DNA of 64,000 nucleotides, from positions 5,158,887 through 5,222,886 of the forward strand of contig CM034392.1 of NCBI GenBank assembly GCA_019925095.2, in the 5' to 3' direction. Shown piece by piece: positions 44,402-53,243 of this stretch. The notes under the pieces are model-generated. The model had not been told where the DNA came from and did not search any database. It saw only the letters and a program-made list of their open reading frames with translations. Origin of the DNA: Dendrolimus kikuchii. Lineage: Eukaryota > Arthropoda > Insecta > Lepidoptera > Lasiocampidae. The stretch's first letter is position 1. The number at the start of each line of letters is the position of its first letter. The position numbers and the translations under genes were made by a program.

Positions 44402-44788
44402 GTGTATCAAGATACCATTCTCGAGAAGGTAGCTAAGCCCCTTAACAACACCATGTTCAATAACCAAGAATGGTCCTTCCAGCAAGACTCGGTGCCGGGT
44501 CATAAGGCTCGGTCCATGCAGTCTTGGTTGGAAACGAACATGTCGGACTTCATCAGAGCTGAAGACTGGCCGTCGTCTAGTCCCGATCTTAATCCGCTGG
44601 ATTATGATTTATGGTCAGTTTTAGAGAGTACGGCTTGCTCTAAACGCCATGATAATTTGGAGTCCCAAAAACAATCCATACGATTGGCAGTGAAGAATTT
44701 TCCCATGGAAAGAGTGCGTGCTTCTATTGATAACTGGCCTCAACGTTTAAAGGACTGTATTGCAGCCAATGGAGACCACTTCGAATAA
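44402..44788 (+). pseudogene. mariner transposase, C-terminal fragment
   Basis: The frame begins in VYQDTILEKVAKPLN and reads WSFQQDSVPGHKA (second catalytic Asp), then WPSSSPDLNPLDYDLWS (third catalytic Asp). The two Asp residues are separated by 37 residues, the D37D spacing of mori/maT-type mariners. It ends at CIAANGDHFE and stop, before the right inverted repeat. This is about the last 128 residues. The methionine at the frame start is not a real start codon for the protein. Confidence 0.87.
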
Positions 44789-45048
44789 ACTTTTTATATT
44801 TTAAATTGTTTTATATTTATGTATCAAACTAGCACACTGTAAAACTTATAAATGTTATTTGCAATAGAAAAAAAAATCTTTGTTACAATATTTATGGCAA
44901 GACTAGGTACAATAGCATATTGTTGGGCTTTTAAGGTTTCATAATAAAAATAATTTTAAGCACTTATTAATTGTTTAAAACAACAATAATAATTTAAATT
45001 AGTGGGGTTCATCGGCAAAGGGTTTCTTCATAGAAATTTCAGAGAGCG

Positions 45049-45165
45049 ATTTGAGCGACAGCACATTTGTAGCATCTTTATTATTACAAATGTCTATAGG
45101 CAATGGTAAACGCTTGCCACCAGGTAGGCTGGTCGGCCTGTATGCGGAACTCATGGTATAAATGA
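45049..45165 (+). repeat. SINE-like repeat family A, tail fragment
   Basis: CAGCACATTTGTAGCATCTTT, then CAAATGTCTATAGGCAATGG and GGCCTGTATGCGGAACTCATG: the last 110 bp of the family, diverged. Confidence 0.6.
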
Positions 45166-45832
45166 AAAAGAAATTTGTAAGAAACTCTGATGCCAACCGT
45201 GATCAGAAGGCTGGTTCGTGCTACACACTGTGCGTACACTGCTGTGTGTGTACACACATATATACAACTTTTCTTTATTGTTGCTTTTAACGATGATGGT
45301 TATTATAGTGACAGGGAAACGTGGGCCACTAGTACAACCACACGTGGTTTAACCAAGGACGCGTTCCATTAGTAGCTCACAACGCCCAAAATGCTCCGTC
45401 AGCCGTTTCACATGGTGATCAATTGATCACGGTCTTTATGGTAATGGCGTAAACGTTACTAATGACGTCATCAACGTCAAGAGATGGGTCGAAGTGGGCG
45501 TTGACCACAGAGCATTAATTCTCTCTGTCGGTTTACATTGAAAAAGGCGCGATTTTCAAATCAACTAATAACATTTTTGTATTTGGTCGGTAATGAAATC
45601 AACGCTACATAATCCGTTCCACTAGAGTTTATGATTGTAACGCCCGCAAGCAAGTGGAACGGTAAAAATCGTGGTCGTTGTGAGTCTCATATGGAACGTA
45701 GCCCTAGAGGTTGGGTTCCTATCTTTCCTAGTTTAATTAAATTTGTCTAATTTTAGTATACTACATATTTCTTTTATTTTTTGTGGGAAATAGATAAATC
45801 AAAATCAAGTTTACACTTTTGAAAGCTTTCTG
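45166..45832. other. intergenic, nothing recognised
   Basis: CGTTCCATT-type motifs recur (45363, 45615, 45657). No gene is supported. Confidence 0.35.
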
Positions 45833-45990
45833 ATAACACAGGCCCACAAAAAAGTGGTCTGTCCTTTTGACCAGACCTATCTATTCTTATGTGTTTCGAT
45901 GCGCTGAATCCGAATCTGGGGTCAGTTTGGTCCATACGCCCTTTAAATTTTGAGAGTGTATGGACCAAACTGATCCCAGATTCGTAATAA
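45833..45990. mobile_element. short MITE family, copy with internal palindrome
   Basis: Begins TAACACAGGCCCACAAAAA and shares TATTTCGATGCGCTGAATCC-like sequence with 63300-63437 and, inverted, with 58402-58535. A 27-bp inverted repeat (45911-45937 and 45958-45984, one mismatch) contains TGGGGTCAGTTTGGTCC. Confidence 0.55.
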
Positions 45991-46350
45991 ATGCAAGCTG
46001 ATTTAACTCAGCTTATTTTAGTTCCAACGATTCGAAACGACCTTTACAGCTTCAAAGTGGAAACAATGTCCCGCTGACAGCCGAATAACAATTAATGATT
46101 GACCTCCACCGCCTTTGCAATTAAGCCTGATGTCACACGCATCATAATGTCCCATGAGCATCGCTTTTTAATTAATCGGATGGTTATCGAACCGTTATGG
46201 CTCTTGAAGGTTAAAAGGTTTAAATATGGAAACCTAATGATGTCATAATATGAGGCGTAGCATATGCGACGGTTGTTGCGAATATTACCCAGGTACTATA
46301 TAAGGTACAGTTGAAAGTGGGCACAGCATTGGACGACACAGACCGCCAGG
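45991..46350. other. intergenic, nothing recognised
   Basis: No supported gene was found. Confidence 0.4.
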
Positions 46351-46351
46351 G

Positions 46352-46577
46352 CGGTAATAAATAATACATACATACATACATACATAACTTCACGCCAGTT
46401 CCCTTGCCGGGTAGGCACGAACAACAGAGTGCCATTTAGGCTTATTCTTACACACCTCACTTGCCTCTTTGACATTCATAACTCTTGACTCTTGTCATGC
46501 AAGCTCGTCTGTTCTTAAGGCTCCTGACATCACCTTCTGCTAGTACACGATCAATTTGATCATGGAAGGTGTGTCGT
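46352..46577 (-). mobile_element. RTE-clade LINE, 5'-truncated, minus strand
   Basis: Complement of the RTE 3' end: CATACATACATAACTTCACGCC and GGTAGGCACGAACAACAGAG, up to the HTFHDQID region. The flanks GTAATAAATAATAC and GTAATAATGATAC look like a decayed duplication. Confidence 0.85.
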
Positions 46578-46593
46578 AATAATGATACCATAA

Positions 46594-46796
46594 AAGCTGA
46601 TTCACATTGGTCCAACTAGTGACTTCAAATTCGAAGGAAGCCAGTGGTGCTAACTTCATACTGGCATCGTGTAAATTGATTTGAAATTAGCACAGCGCTA
46701 CCAAGTCTGATTGACTTCAATATTCGCGATTGAATTTGAATATATTGAAGTCAGTCCGCTCCACAAGTCAGTAGTTGGATCAATGTAAATCAGCCT
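46594..46796. mobile_element. PIF/Harbinger-like MITE (TAA target)
   Basis: TAA duplicates flank it (46591-46593 and 46797-46799). Inverted repeats of about 32 bp share GCTGATT(C/T)ACATTG(G/A)TCC and AACTA(G/C)TGACTT. It is 203 bp with no coding sequence. Confidence 0.8.
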
Positions 46797-46799
46797 TAA

Positions 46800-47403
46800 A
46801 GGTGCATTAGAAATGGTACGCTACTAGTCTAAGAGACGCTGAAGATCATCCTTCACCCATCTGATAACCAGATGAGGTATATTTTTTATCAAATTATATT
46901 GATTTGTAAAAACGCCTATGATAGCTCGCCATTCGAAAAATGTTAATGGCTATTTTGGTAGTTTTCAAAGTATAGCAATAATGTTCATGCATGGTTTTTT
47001 GCAGGCAAGCCTGTGTAGGCTACCTGTGGTTATTTTTGTAATTAAATTATGTTTCTTATGATATTCTTTATTCCATTCTTTATTGGTTAACAGAACGGTG
47101 TACTTACCTATATTGACTTACCTGTCCATAACTGCTTGCCAGGTAGGCATGAGCAGAAATAAGTACTAGGCAAGGCATATACTCCATGTTAAAAAATATC
47201 AGTCGAAACTAAATTTGTTCAGTTATCAAAAGAGTTGTGGGTTATGAAAAAATTTCTTATTAAAATTAATTTCATTAAAAATAGCCATGAACACTTTTTG
47301 ATTGCCAAGCTATCATATTATGTGTGTTAATAAACTAAGATAATATCATAAAAAATATGTCTTATCTCAGATGGGTGAAGGTCGCACTGCACCGTCTCCT
47401 CTA
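46800..47403. other. intergenic with a decayed RTE scrap
   Basis: At 47125-47165 CATAACTGCTTGCCAGGTAGG, then CATGAGCAGAAAT resembles the complement of the RTE 3' end. No gene is supported. Confidence 0.35.
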
Positions 47404-47467
47404 CTAACCTGACGCGACGTTCCACTCGTAGAACGGCATATTGTACTTCTGAATACTTTTGATTCGT
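47404..47467 (-). CDS. candidate last exon of the tetraspanin
   Basis: After a pyrimidine-rich TTATCCTTAAG acceptor the frame reads RIKSIQKYNMPFYEWNVASG and stop, like a short cytosolic tetraspanin tail. However, it would need a 2-nt phase from an intervening exon that I could not find, because exon 4 ends in phase 0. Low confidence. Confidence 0.25.
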
Positions 47468-48198
47468 CTTAAGGATAAAACAGCAAGTAGTACACGAGGT
47501 TAATATTTAAAAATAAAATGTTTTAAAATTACATAAATATGTTCCACTTTTAGAACAAGAACTTGTAGCGCAGTAACAAGGTCTGTAGTATCAAGAAAGA
47601 AGAATAGATGTACAGATGTATACTTCTTGTTTCATGAGACATATTAAAACATACATGTTGCGTGGGTGAGACCTAGCGGATCTTGGACTTCGAACCTAAC
47701 GCTCCGATCGTAACCAGGATTTAACTCTCGGATGATGATGATTGTCTAGGTGAGATGCAGTTTACGCGTACGCCATTCAAGGACTGGCAGTGGAATATCC
47801 CGCAGTATAGTATGTAGTTTAACTGGTGTACTTATTAATATATCCCACTGTTCATCCTTTGGTCACAGACCAGCACTGCGGCAACAAAGTATTGCCAAAA
47901 ACCAAAGTCGACGAGGGCCTACTTATAATAGTACGCACCACTCTCTTTGGGTTGAAATGGTCGAAGGTCAGTGCCGTTAGACTTCTTAGGGCGTTTGAAA
48001 AAGAGTGAGGCCAAATACTGTATAGCCTAATAATTCCCTAATTTTATTGATTTCCGGCTCGAATTCAAGATGTGCAAATCTGGAATTGCAAGTCTGGGAA
48101 GTGGATACTAGGTGACGATGTCGAGCTTAGTGGTAGGCCTTCGAAATATTTAATACCCCACTATCTGACTAATTGCGGAAAGTATCGTAGGAACTTAC

Positions 48199-48417
48199 TT
48201 GTAATATTGATGCGCTAAGAGCTGTCAAGGAAACTAGCAGAAGCTGCTCTTTGGCGTATTCATGGAGTAGCTTTCCGCAACCTCTTTGAAACATCTCGCT
48301 GCAGTCTGCTGCATAAGGTTTCTGTAAGGCGTCTAGTGGTCCTTGTCCGCAGCAGGAGAAGGGCACGTGGCCAGTAGACGCGTAGTCTTTGGGCCCGCCG
48401 ACGCCGCAGCATTCGAA
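48199..48417 (-). CDS. tetraspanin exon 4
   Basis: 73 codons, from FECCGVGGPKDYAS through HEYAKEQLLLVSL to ASILQ, donor GTAAGT. It carries most of the cysteine-rich loop and the first half of TM4. Confidence 0.9.
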
Positions 48418-51400
48418 CTGCAAGTGTACATTTAAAATGTATACACAAACGTGTCAGAGAGGTCGTTCCGATGTCTATTTGTTTATTTCTTACGGTATTG
48501 TAAATCAATCTATTATCGTGACATTTTTAATCTATATTAATATTATAAAGAGGAAATGTTGTTATTTTTGGATTTTTGTATAAACTCAAAAACTACTGAA
48601 CCGATTTCAAAAATTCTTTCACCACTCGAATGCTTTTTTTTTGAGGCGGGGCAAATGCGTTTCCCACACTACCGGGTCCTTTAGTAGGGACTAGATCAAA
48701 GCGATGAGAGGTGTCACCCACGAATGGACGCACCAGAGTCAAATCGCCGGCTTGTGTGGAGACTCGAAGACTCGATACTCCACTAAAACCACCCTCCTCC
48801 CATCTGCCCCGCGCTTATGGCAGGAAGAGCGTGAGACTTAGAAGGTAGTTACTCCCACGCTGAACCACTCGAATGCTACATTATCCCTGATTAATATAGC
48901 CATTATGTATATAAATTATGTATGCAATAAAGAACATTCATTCATTCATTCATTCATTCCATATACAAATTAGTGATCCTTACTAAAACTTCAATAATGT
49001 AACCCATCAATCTAAACAAAATATTTGGCGCTGGAATCGGGTTCTACGATTTTAATGTAATATGTGTGTTTGAGTGGGTCCCGGGGTGGTTTAGATTCAA
49101 AATTAGACCCGGTAGGTGGCGCTAGAATCGGGTTCTAGATTTATATTTTTTCAGGGCAGGACGACGTCTGCTGAGACCGCTAGTATAATTAATTATATGT
49201 ACTTTCGACAGCAAATTACAAATGTATTATAAATATAGATCAAAAAAGAGATGGATGGATTGTGTGAAGGATGATTTGTGGTGGTACAGAGGACGTATGT
49301 CAGAATAGAGGAGTAAGGAAGGAAAGCATATGTTATGCTGACCCCAAATAGTAGAGAAAAGGTGAAAGAAAAGAAAGATATACTTTCGACAACGACGATG
49401 AATATTGGATACTTCACTTCGCAAAATTTAAGAAGTCATTCAAGTTTATTCCCAATACCCAGTAGCCTCTGCTAGCACGAATATTCGCCACGCCATAGAC
49501 TCAAAAATTATTTGCTGCGTTTATAGTTTTTGATACTGACGAAAATTAAAATAAACCCCTATTACTATCTCTTGCCCTCGAGCTTTTGTTGCATTTTCGA
49601 ATGCGACGGCAATATATTGCTTTAGTAAAAGTGATATATAGTGGGGAGATTTGGTGTAAAGATTTATCTAAAAGACTTGTTTTTTAAATCCTTATCCAAT
49701 TTCACAGTTTTAAATCCATGTTGGCATGTTGATTTAAGTTTTAAATTAGAGAAAATTGTTTTGGTACTTACTCTTACATGTAGTCTGTCCCATCTGATCG
49801 AATCTACGTTATTGTTGTCTGTGTTCTCAATCATCTGTTTGAAATATGATTGCATATTCGTCGTGATATCGATTTCCATGTTGTCCCAGACCACCATCGC
49901 CCATACGAAGCAGGAGAATTCTATCACAACCACAATTACGATTAGAATGCCAGTCTGGAAGGAGAACAGAGTTTGTTATAAACTTAATGAGGCTAATGTC
50001 ATTACCAGCGTAAAGATTTACGCTCTTATTCATATTGACTAAGAGTAAGCTTGGTGACTTCTTTAAGGATTACAAAGAAGCCTTCAATTTTAACTCAATA
50101 TGAATAAGACCGAAGATTATCCGTGCAGGAACGGAGAAAGAATACAATTTCCTGCGGCCGGGCGGCCTGTCGTAAGAGGCGACAAAACAACCCACAGCCA
50201 GGTGGTAGGGTAATTGCCCGACTAGATGGCTACCACCCCTGGTCTAGAGTATGCCGTCATAACAAGCTTGAGTTGTGTTCTAGTTCTTCGTGACTTGGTT
50301 CCGGTCTACCTTAAGAGAGCGCATTTGTAGCACCTTTGGTGTTGCAAATGTCCATAGGCGATGGTAGCCGCTTTCCATCAAGTGGGCCGTCTGCCTGTCT
50401 ATTGAACTCATGCTATAAAAAAATAAAAAAGACCGAAGTCGAAATATCACTGCTCGAGGTAAACCTATAATAAAATGTTTGGTCGGGAACTTGATTTTTA
50501 ACAACAATGATCAACAGTGCTGATGAGATACCGATTGTTGTTATTCAAGAAATTGTATGTTTGAGAAGAAAATCTCAACTGTTTCGAGAAGTCATTTTCG
50601 CTAACACATTTTAATTCTGTTAGAAAAATAAATTTTGTTCTTCAGGTCAAATTGGTTTGGCATGTCCTGGTGCATTTATGTACCTACAAATTACAATTAA
50701 AAGTAACTACTAGAATATAAAGAAAAGAATAAAACTAGCGTGGCTAAAGTGGAGATAGGTAACCGGTGTGACATGCGACAAACTAATACCATTGAAAGTA
50801 AAAGGTCAGATAAATAAATCTTTCAAACAACCGGTCATGTTATACGGGCACGAATATTGGGCCACTAAAGTGATAGATAGACCACAAACATCTCCACTCG
50901 TTGAGATGACAGTGTTGAGATGGACGTCTGGTGTTACAAGAATGGATAAGGTTAGAAACGTACATAAGGGAAAATTTTAATGTGTCACCCGTGACTGAAA
51001 AAGTGAGAGGATTAAAGTGGTATGGACATGTAATGAGGAGGGCTGAAATTCACGTGACAAAAAGAATGTTAAAACTGCAAGATTGATAGGTATAAAGGTA
51101 AAAGTAGACCAAAAAAAGAGATGGATGGATTGTGTGAAGAATGATATGATGATTTGTGGTGTGACAAAGGATGTATGTCAGAATAATTGGGAAAAGGTGA
51201 AAGAAAAGAGAATGAAGAATAACTACCATAAGACTCCCGAATACATGATTAAACCTCATAACTAAAAATAGGGAATATACATTCTACTGAGTTACAATTT
51301 TGAGTAGTTTTGAGTCGTAATCAGTAAGACGTCTGATTATTAAGACCCATAAGTGAATTTATTCGGTTGTTTGTTCTTTTTTGCCAGCATTGGAAATGAA

Positions 51401-52565
51401 TGAACCGATTATTACGTAATATAATAAGTGCCGTTAGTAGATAGGTGTTTTCGAAAGTGAGAATGAATGCAGGGTATTTTTACTTTTTACAACTAGAACA
51501 TTTTTATTTGTTATGTATACTAAATTTACACGTGTGATGATGAGTGGCATGCCTTAAATCCACGCTTAAATCGAAATAAGTAAGAGAGTTTTTGGCGGGA
51601 ACTGAAAGGGGACGTTGTGCTGTGCAGTTTTATTTTCTAAAAATGTGTAAAATTACTCTAAAATGAACAATCTTTGTAGAATATTGATCGTTTTTGAGTA
51701 GTAATTATGTGTTTTTGTGAGAAATGTGAACTGTATAGTCAAATGTGGCCTTTCTAGTTTTCAGAAGAACTCCGTTGAATGGTGTTTATTGTAGCCTACA
51801 ATATAACTGCGCCTGGCTTAAAGGCCTAGTTACCAAGCCTTAAACATAAAAAAAACGAAATAAGTGAATTCATGGACCTACAATAATTATATGTATTTGA
51901 TGCATTGACTTCGCTGTTCTCCATCCAATCCAGGCTATTGAGCAAGTTATAATTGCCATCATAATGAGAAGTATGGCGGGGTATTCCACATTCACTCCTA
52001 AGAAATGACGATAAATGAACAGTCTGTACAAGAGAAATCCACTCGCAGCAAATAGTACTACCGCTGACATCTGTTGACAAAACACGGAAACAATTAAAGT
52101 AAACCGGCTAAATAAAATTTCACTCGTCTGTATCGGACTTCTTTTTCGCAGTTAACATAAATGCAATGATACTAGCGCTACTATTCACAAAGTTATGAAC
52201 GATTAACTTTTGTTGGGTTTCATTAATTCGCGGCATAAAGCACTTGTTGAAAAAGAATCGTGAGAAGTTTTTTTACGAAAAGAAATCGGTGTCAGCAATT
52301 AAATAACAAAGTATCAATACGTAATAATCTATAAAATCATTGACGTAGTATTTAATTTATTAATAAATATACCTCTATTCCAATAAGTTGTCATGACAAC
52401 ATACTTAGTGAAAATCCTGAAATTAGAAATTCGCCGACTCGGACCAAGGGAAATCAAAACAAAAAGTAGTCACTATAAATGAAAGAATGACTCAGGAATA
52501 CTCACGGCAAATAAAACATTGAAGGTTAACACTAAATATTTCCAACAATTTGTCGATAGGCCCAT
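48199..52565 (-). CDS. tetraspanin (four exons identified, 3' end unresolved)
   Basis: Four-pass membrane protein of the tetraspanin family, which organises membrane microdomains. Coding exons are 52565-52506 (residues 1-20, MGLSTNCWKYLVLTFNVLFA), 52070-51882 (21-83), 49954-49778 (84-142) and 48417-48199 (143-215). All join in phase 0 with GT-AG sites. TM1 spans the exon 1/2 junction, TM2 is YPAILLIMMAIITCSIAW and TM3 is GILIVIVVVIEFSCFVWAMV. The large extracellular loop has the diagnostic CCG (145-147), then SCC (163-165), C181 and C189, six cysteines in all. Exon 4 ends inside TM4 (LLLVSLTALSASILQ). The rest of TM4 and the tail were not securely found. Introns 2 and 3 hold RTE, SINE, Helitron and R1 insertions. 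The specific orthologue is not assigned. Confidence 0.85.
48531..49183 (+). mobile_element. Helitron-like element in tetraspanin intron 3
   Basis: Begins A|TCTATATTAATATTATAAAG and ends with a GTCT-GCTG-AGAC hairpin, CG, then CTAG|T (49180-49184). The interior has ACTGAACCGATTTCAAAAATTC and GGCGCTAGAATCGGGTTCTA. It is interrupted by an R1-clade tail at 48635-48863. Confidence 0.75.
48635..48863 (-). mobile_element. R1-clade LINE 3' UTR inserted in the Helitron
   Basis: A 14-bp duplication ACCACTCGAATGCT (48621-48634 and 48864-48877) flanks it. The poly(A) side is the T-run at 48635-48641. It contains GGTTTTAGTGGAGTATCGAG, related to the R1-clade tail box, and matches 4970-5160. Confidence 0.92.
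49237..49390 (+). mobile_element. second RTE family, scrap
   Basis: AAAAAGAGATGGATGGATTG, GTGTGAAGGATGATTTGTGG and GTATGTCAGAATA match 51110-51210, with small deletions. Confidence 0.7.
49778..49954 (-). CDS. tetraspanin exon 3
   Basis: 59 codons, TGILIVIVVVIEFSC through DNMEIDITTNMQSYF to SIRWDRLH. Acceptor TTCCAG, donor GTAAGA. It holds TM3 and the start of the large extracellular loop; the Trp of WDRLH precedes the CCG as usual. Confidence 0.92.
50116..50428 (+). repeat. SINE-like repeat family A with target duplication
   Basis: Full-length copy, flanked by exact 10-bp duplications AAGACCGAAG (50106-50115 and 50429-50438). This shows the family's true 5' end (ATTATCCGTGCAGGAACGG) and that it inserts by reverse transcription. 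It lies in tetraspanin intron 2. Confidence 0.92.
50740..51265 (+). mobile_element. second RTE family, decayed C-terminal part
   Basis: Across two frameshifts it reads VTCDKLIPLKVKGQINKSF, VMLYGHEYWATK, MTVLRWTSGVTRMDKVRN, then KVRGLKWYGHVMRRAEIHV and KRWMDCVKNDM. This is the RTE-clade C-terminal signature (LRW..GVTRMDKIRN, RWYGHVMRR), clearly distinct from the WFGHVERM family. It lies in tetraspanin intron 2. Confidence 0.82.
51266..51881. other. tetraspanin intron 2, no feature
   Basis: No repeat or exon was recognised. Confidence 0.5.
51882..52070 (-). CDS. tetraspanin exon 2
   Basis: 63 codons, MSAVVLFAASGFLLY through RLFIYRHFLGVNV to TAKSMHQIHIII. Acceptor TTGTCAACAG, donor GTAGGT. It holds the end of TM1, the small loop and TM2. 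Confidence 0.92.
52506..52565 (-). CDS. tetraspanin exon 1
   Basis: 20 codons starting at ATG (GTTTGCACAATGGGC context): MGLSTNCWKYLVLTFNVLFA, donor GTGAGT. The Cys before KYLVL is a typical palmitoylated position. This start was chosen because the splice phase continues exactly into exon 2. Confidence 0.88.
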
Positions 52566-53243
52566 TGTGCAAACTTCGTGTTCACATGTCAGAGGTCTTG
52601 TTTGAAACTCGACTCAAAACAAAGAGCTCGGACGTTCCACTCCAGAGAATGTTTGTGTATAACGCAGAGAACGTACCGTAACCACTAGTGATGCAACGGA
52701 ACATATACAAAATTATACTACATTGAATATTTTATCTTTACGAACGCAACTTATCGCGTTATCTCTAACAAAATGTGAAATAAAGCAGAAAGGTGTATCA
52801 GCCACTTCACGATTATAAGAAATGGTTGTAATGAAGAAACGAGTGATTAATTCTTTTCTAACGAATGATAACAGTTTATCATTAGATAAGCGTGTTTCGT
52901 TTTTGATAGCTAACCTACTTTCTTAATACGATACTGAAACTAGGATGGCAGCCCGTTTATTAATAGCGCGCTTGTTAGGTGACATCGCTATTTTTATGCG
53001 TCTCGGGGCGTTCTCATGCTGGAAAGTTTAATACTCTCTTCCGGATTTAATCTTTTACCAAATTAAGCAAGAGTGATGATATTACGTAAATTCTAAATGC
53101 TATAGAAATAAAACAAATGATATTGAAAGCACATTCAAAACGTTTACCTCTCAACAAATTCTAAAGAAACTCGACAAATATTACAGTTGCATAAAGCTAT
53201 GTAATTCTTCTCGTGCAATAAAATTAAATAAATAAATAAAAAC
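52566..53243. other. spacer between tetraspanin and CFAP70
   Basis: It should contain the tetraspanin promoter and the CFAP70 3' end. No canonical AATAAA was seen on the minus strand within the first 200 bases after the CFAP70 stop. Confidence 0.5.

Larger units (their letters stand above)
39572..44905 (+). mobile_element. mariner element (D37D type) split by a LINE
   Basis: The outer ends are TA dinucleotides (39572-39573 and 44904-44905) with inverted repeats: GTGTGGCCATAAATACTGTT at the left and, on the complement of the right, GTCTTGCCATAAATATTGTA. Between them are the first quarter and last third of a mariner transposase, separated by a 4.4-kb LINE. About 135-140 transposase codons are missing at the junction, with no target duplication. 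Confidence 0.9.

Noticed and set aside
47122..47181. A possible tetraspanin TM4 exon (YMPCLVLISAHAYLASS, with GTAAGT donor).
   Set aside because: The plus strand here resembles the decayed 3' end of the RTE family (TTGCCAGGTAGGCATGAGCAG), which explains the sequence better. The acceptor has a poor pyrimidine tract.
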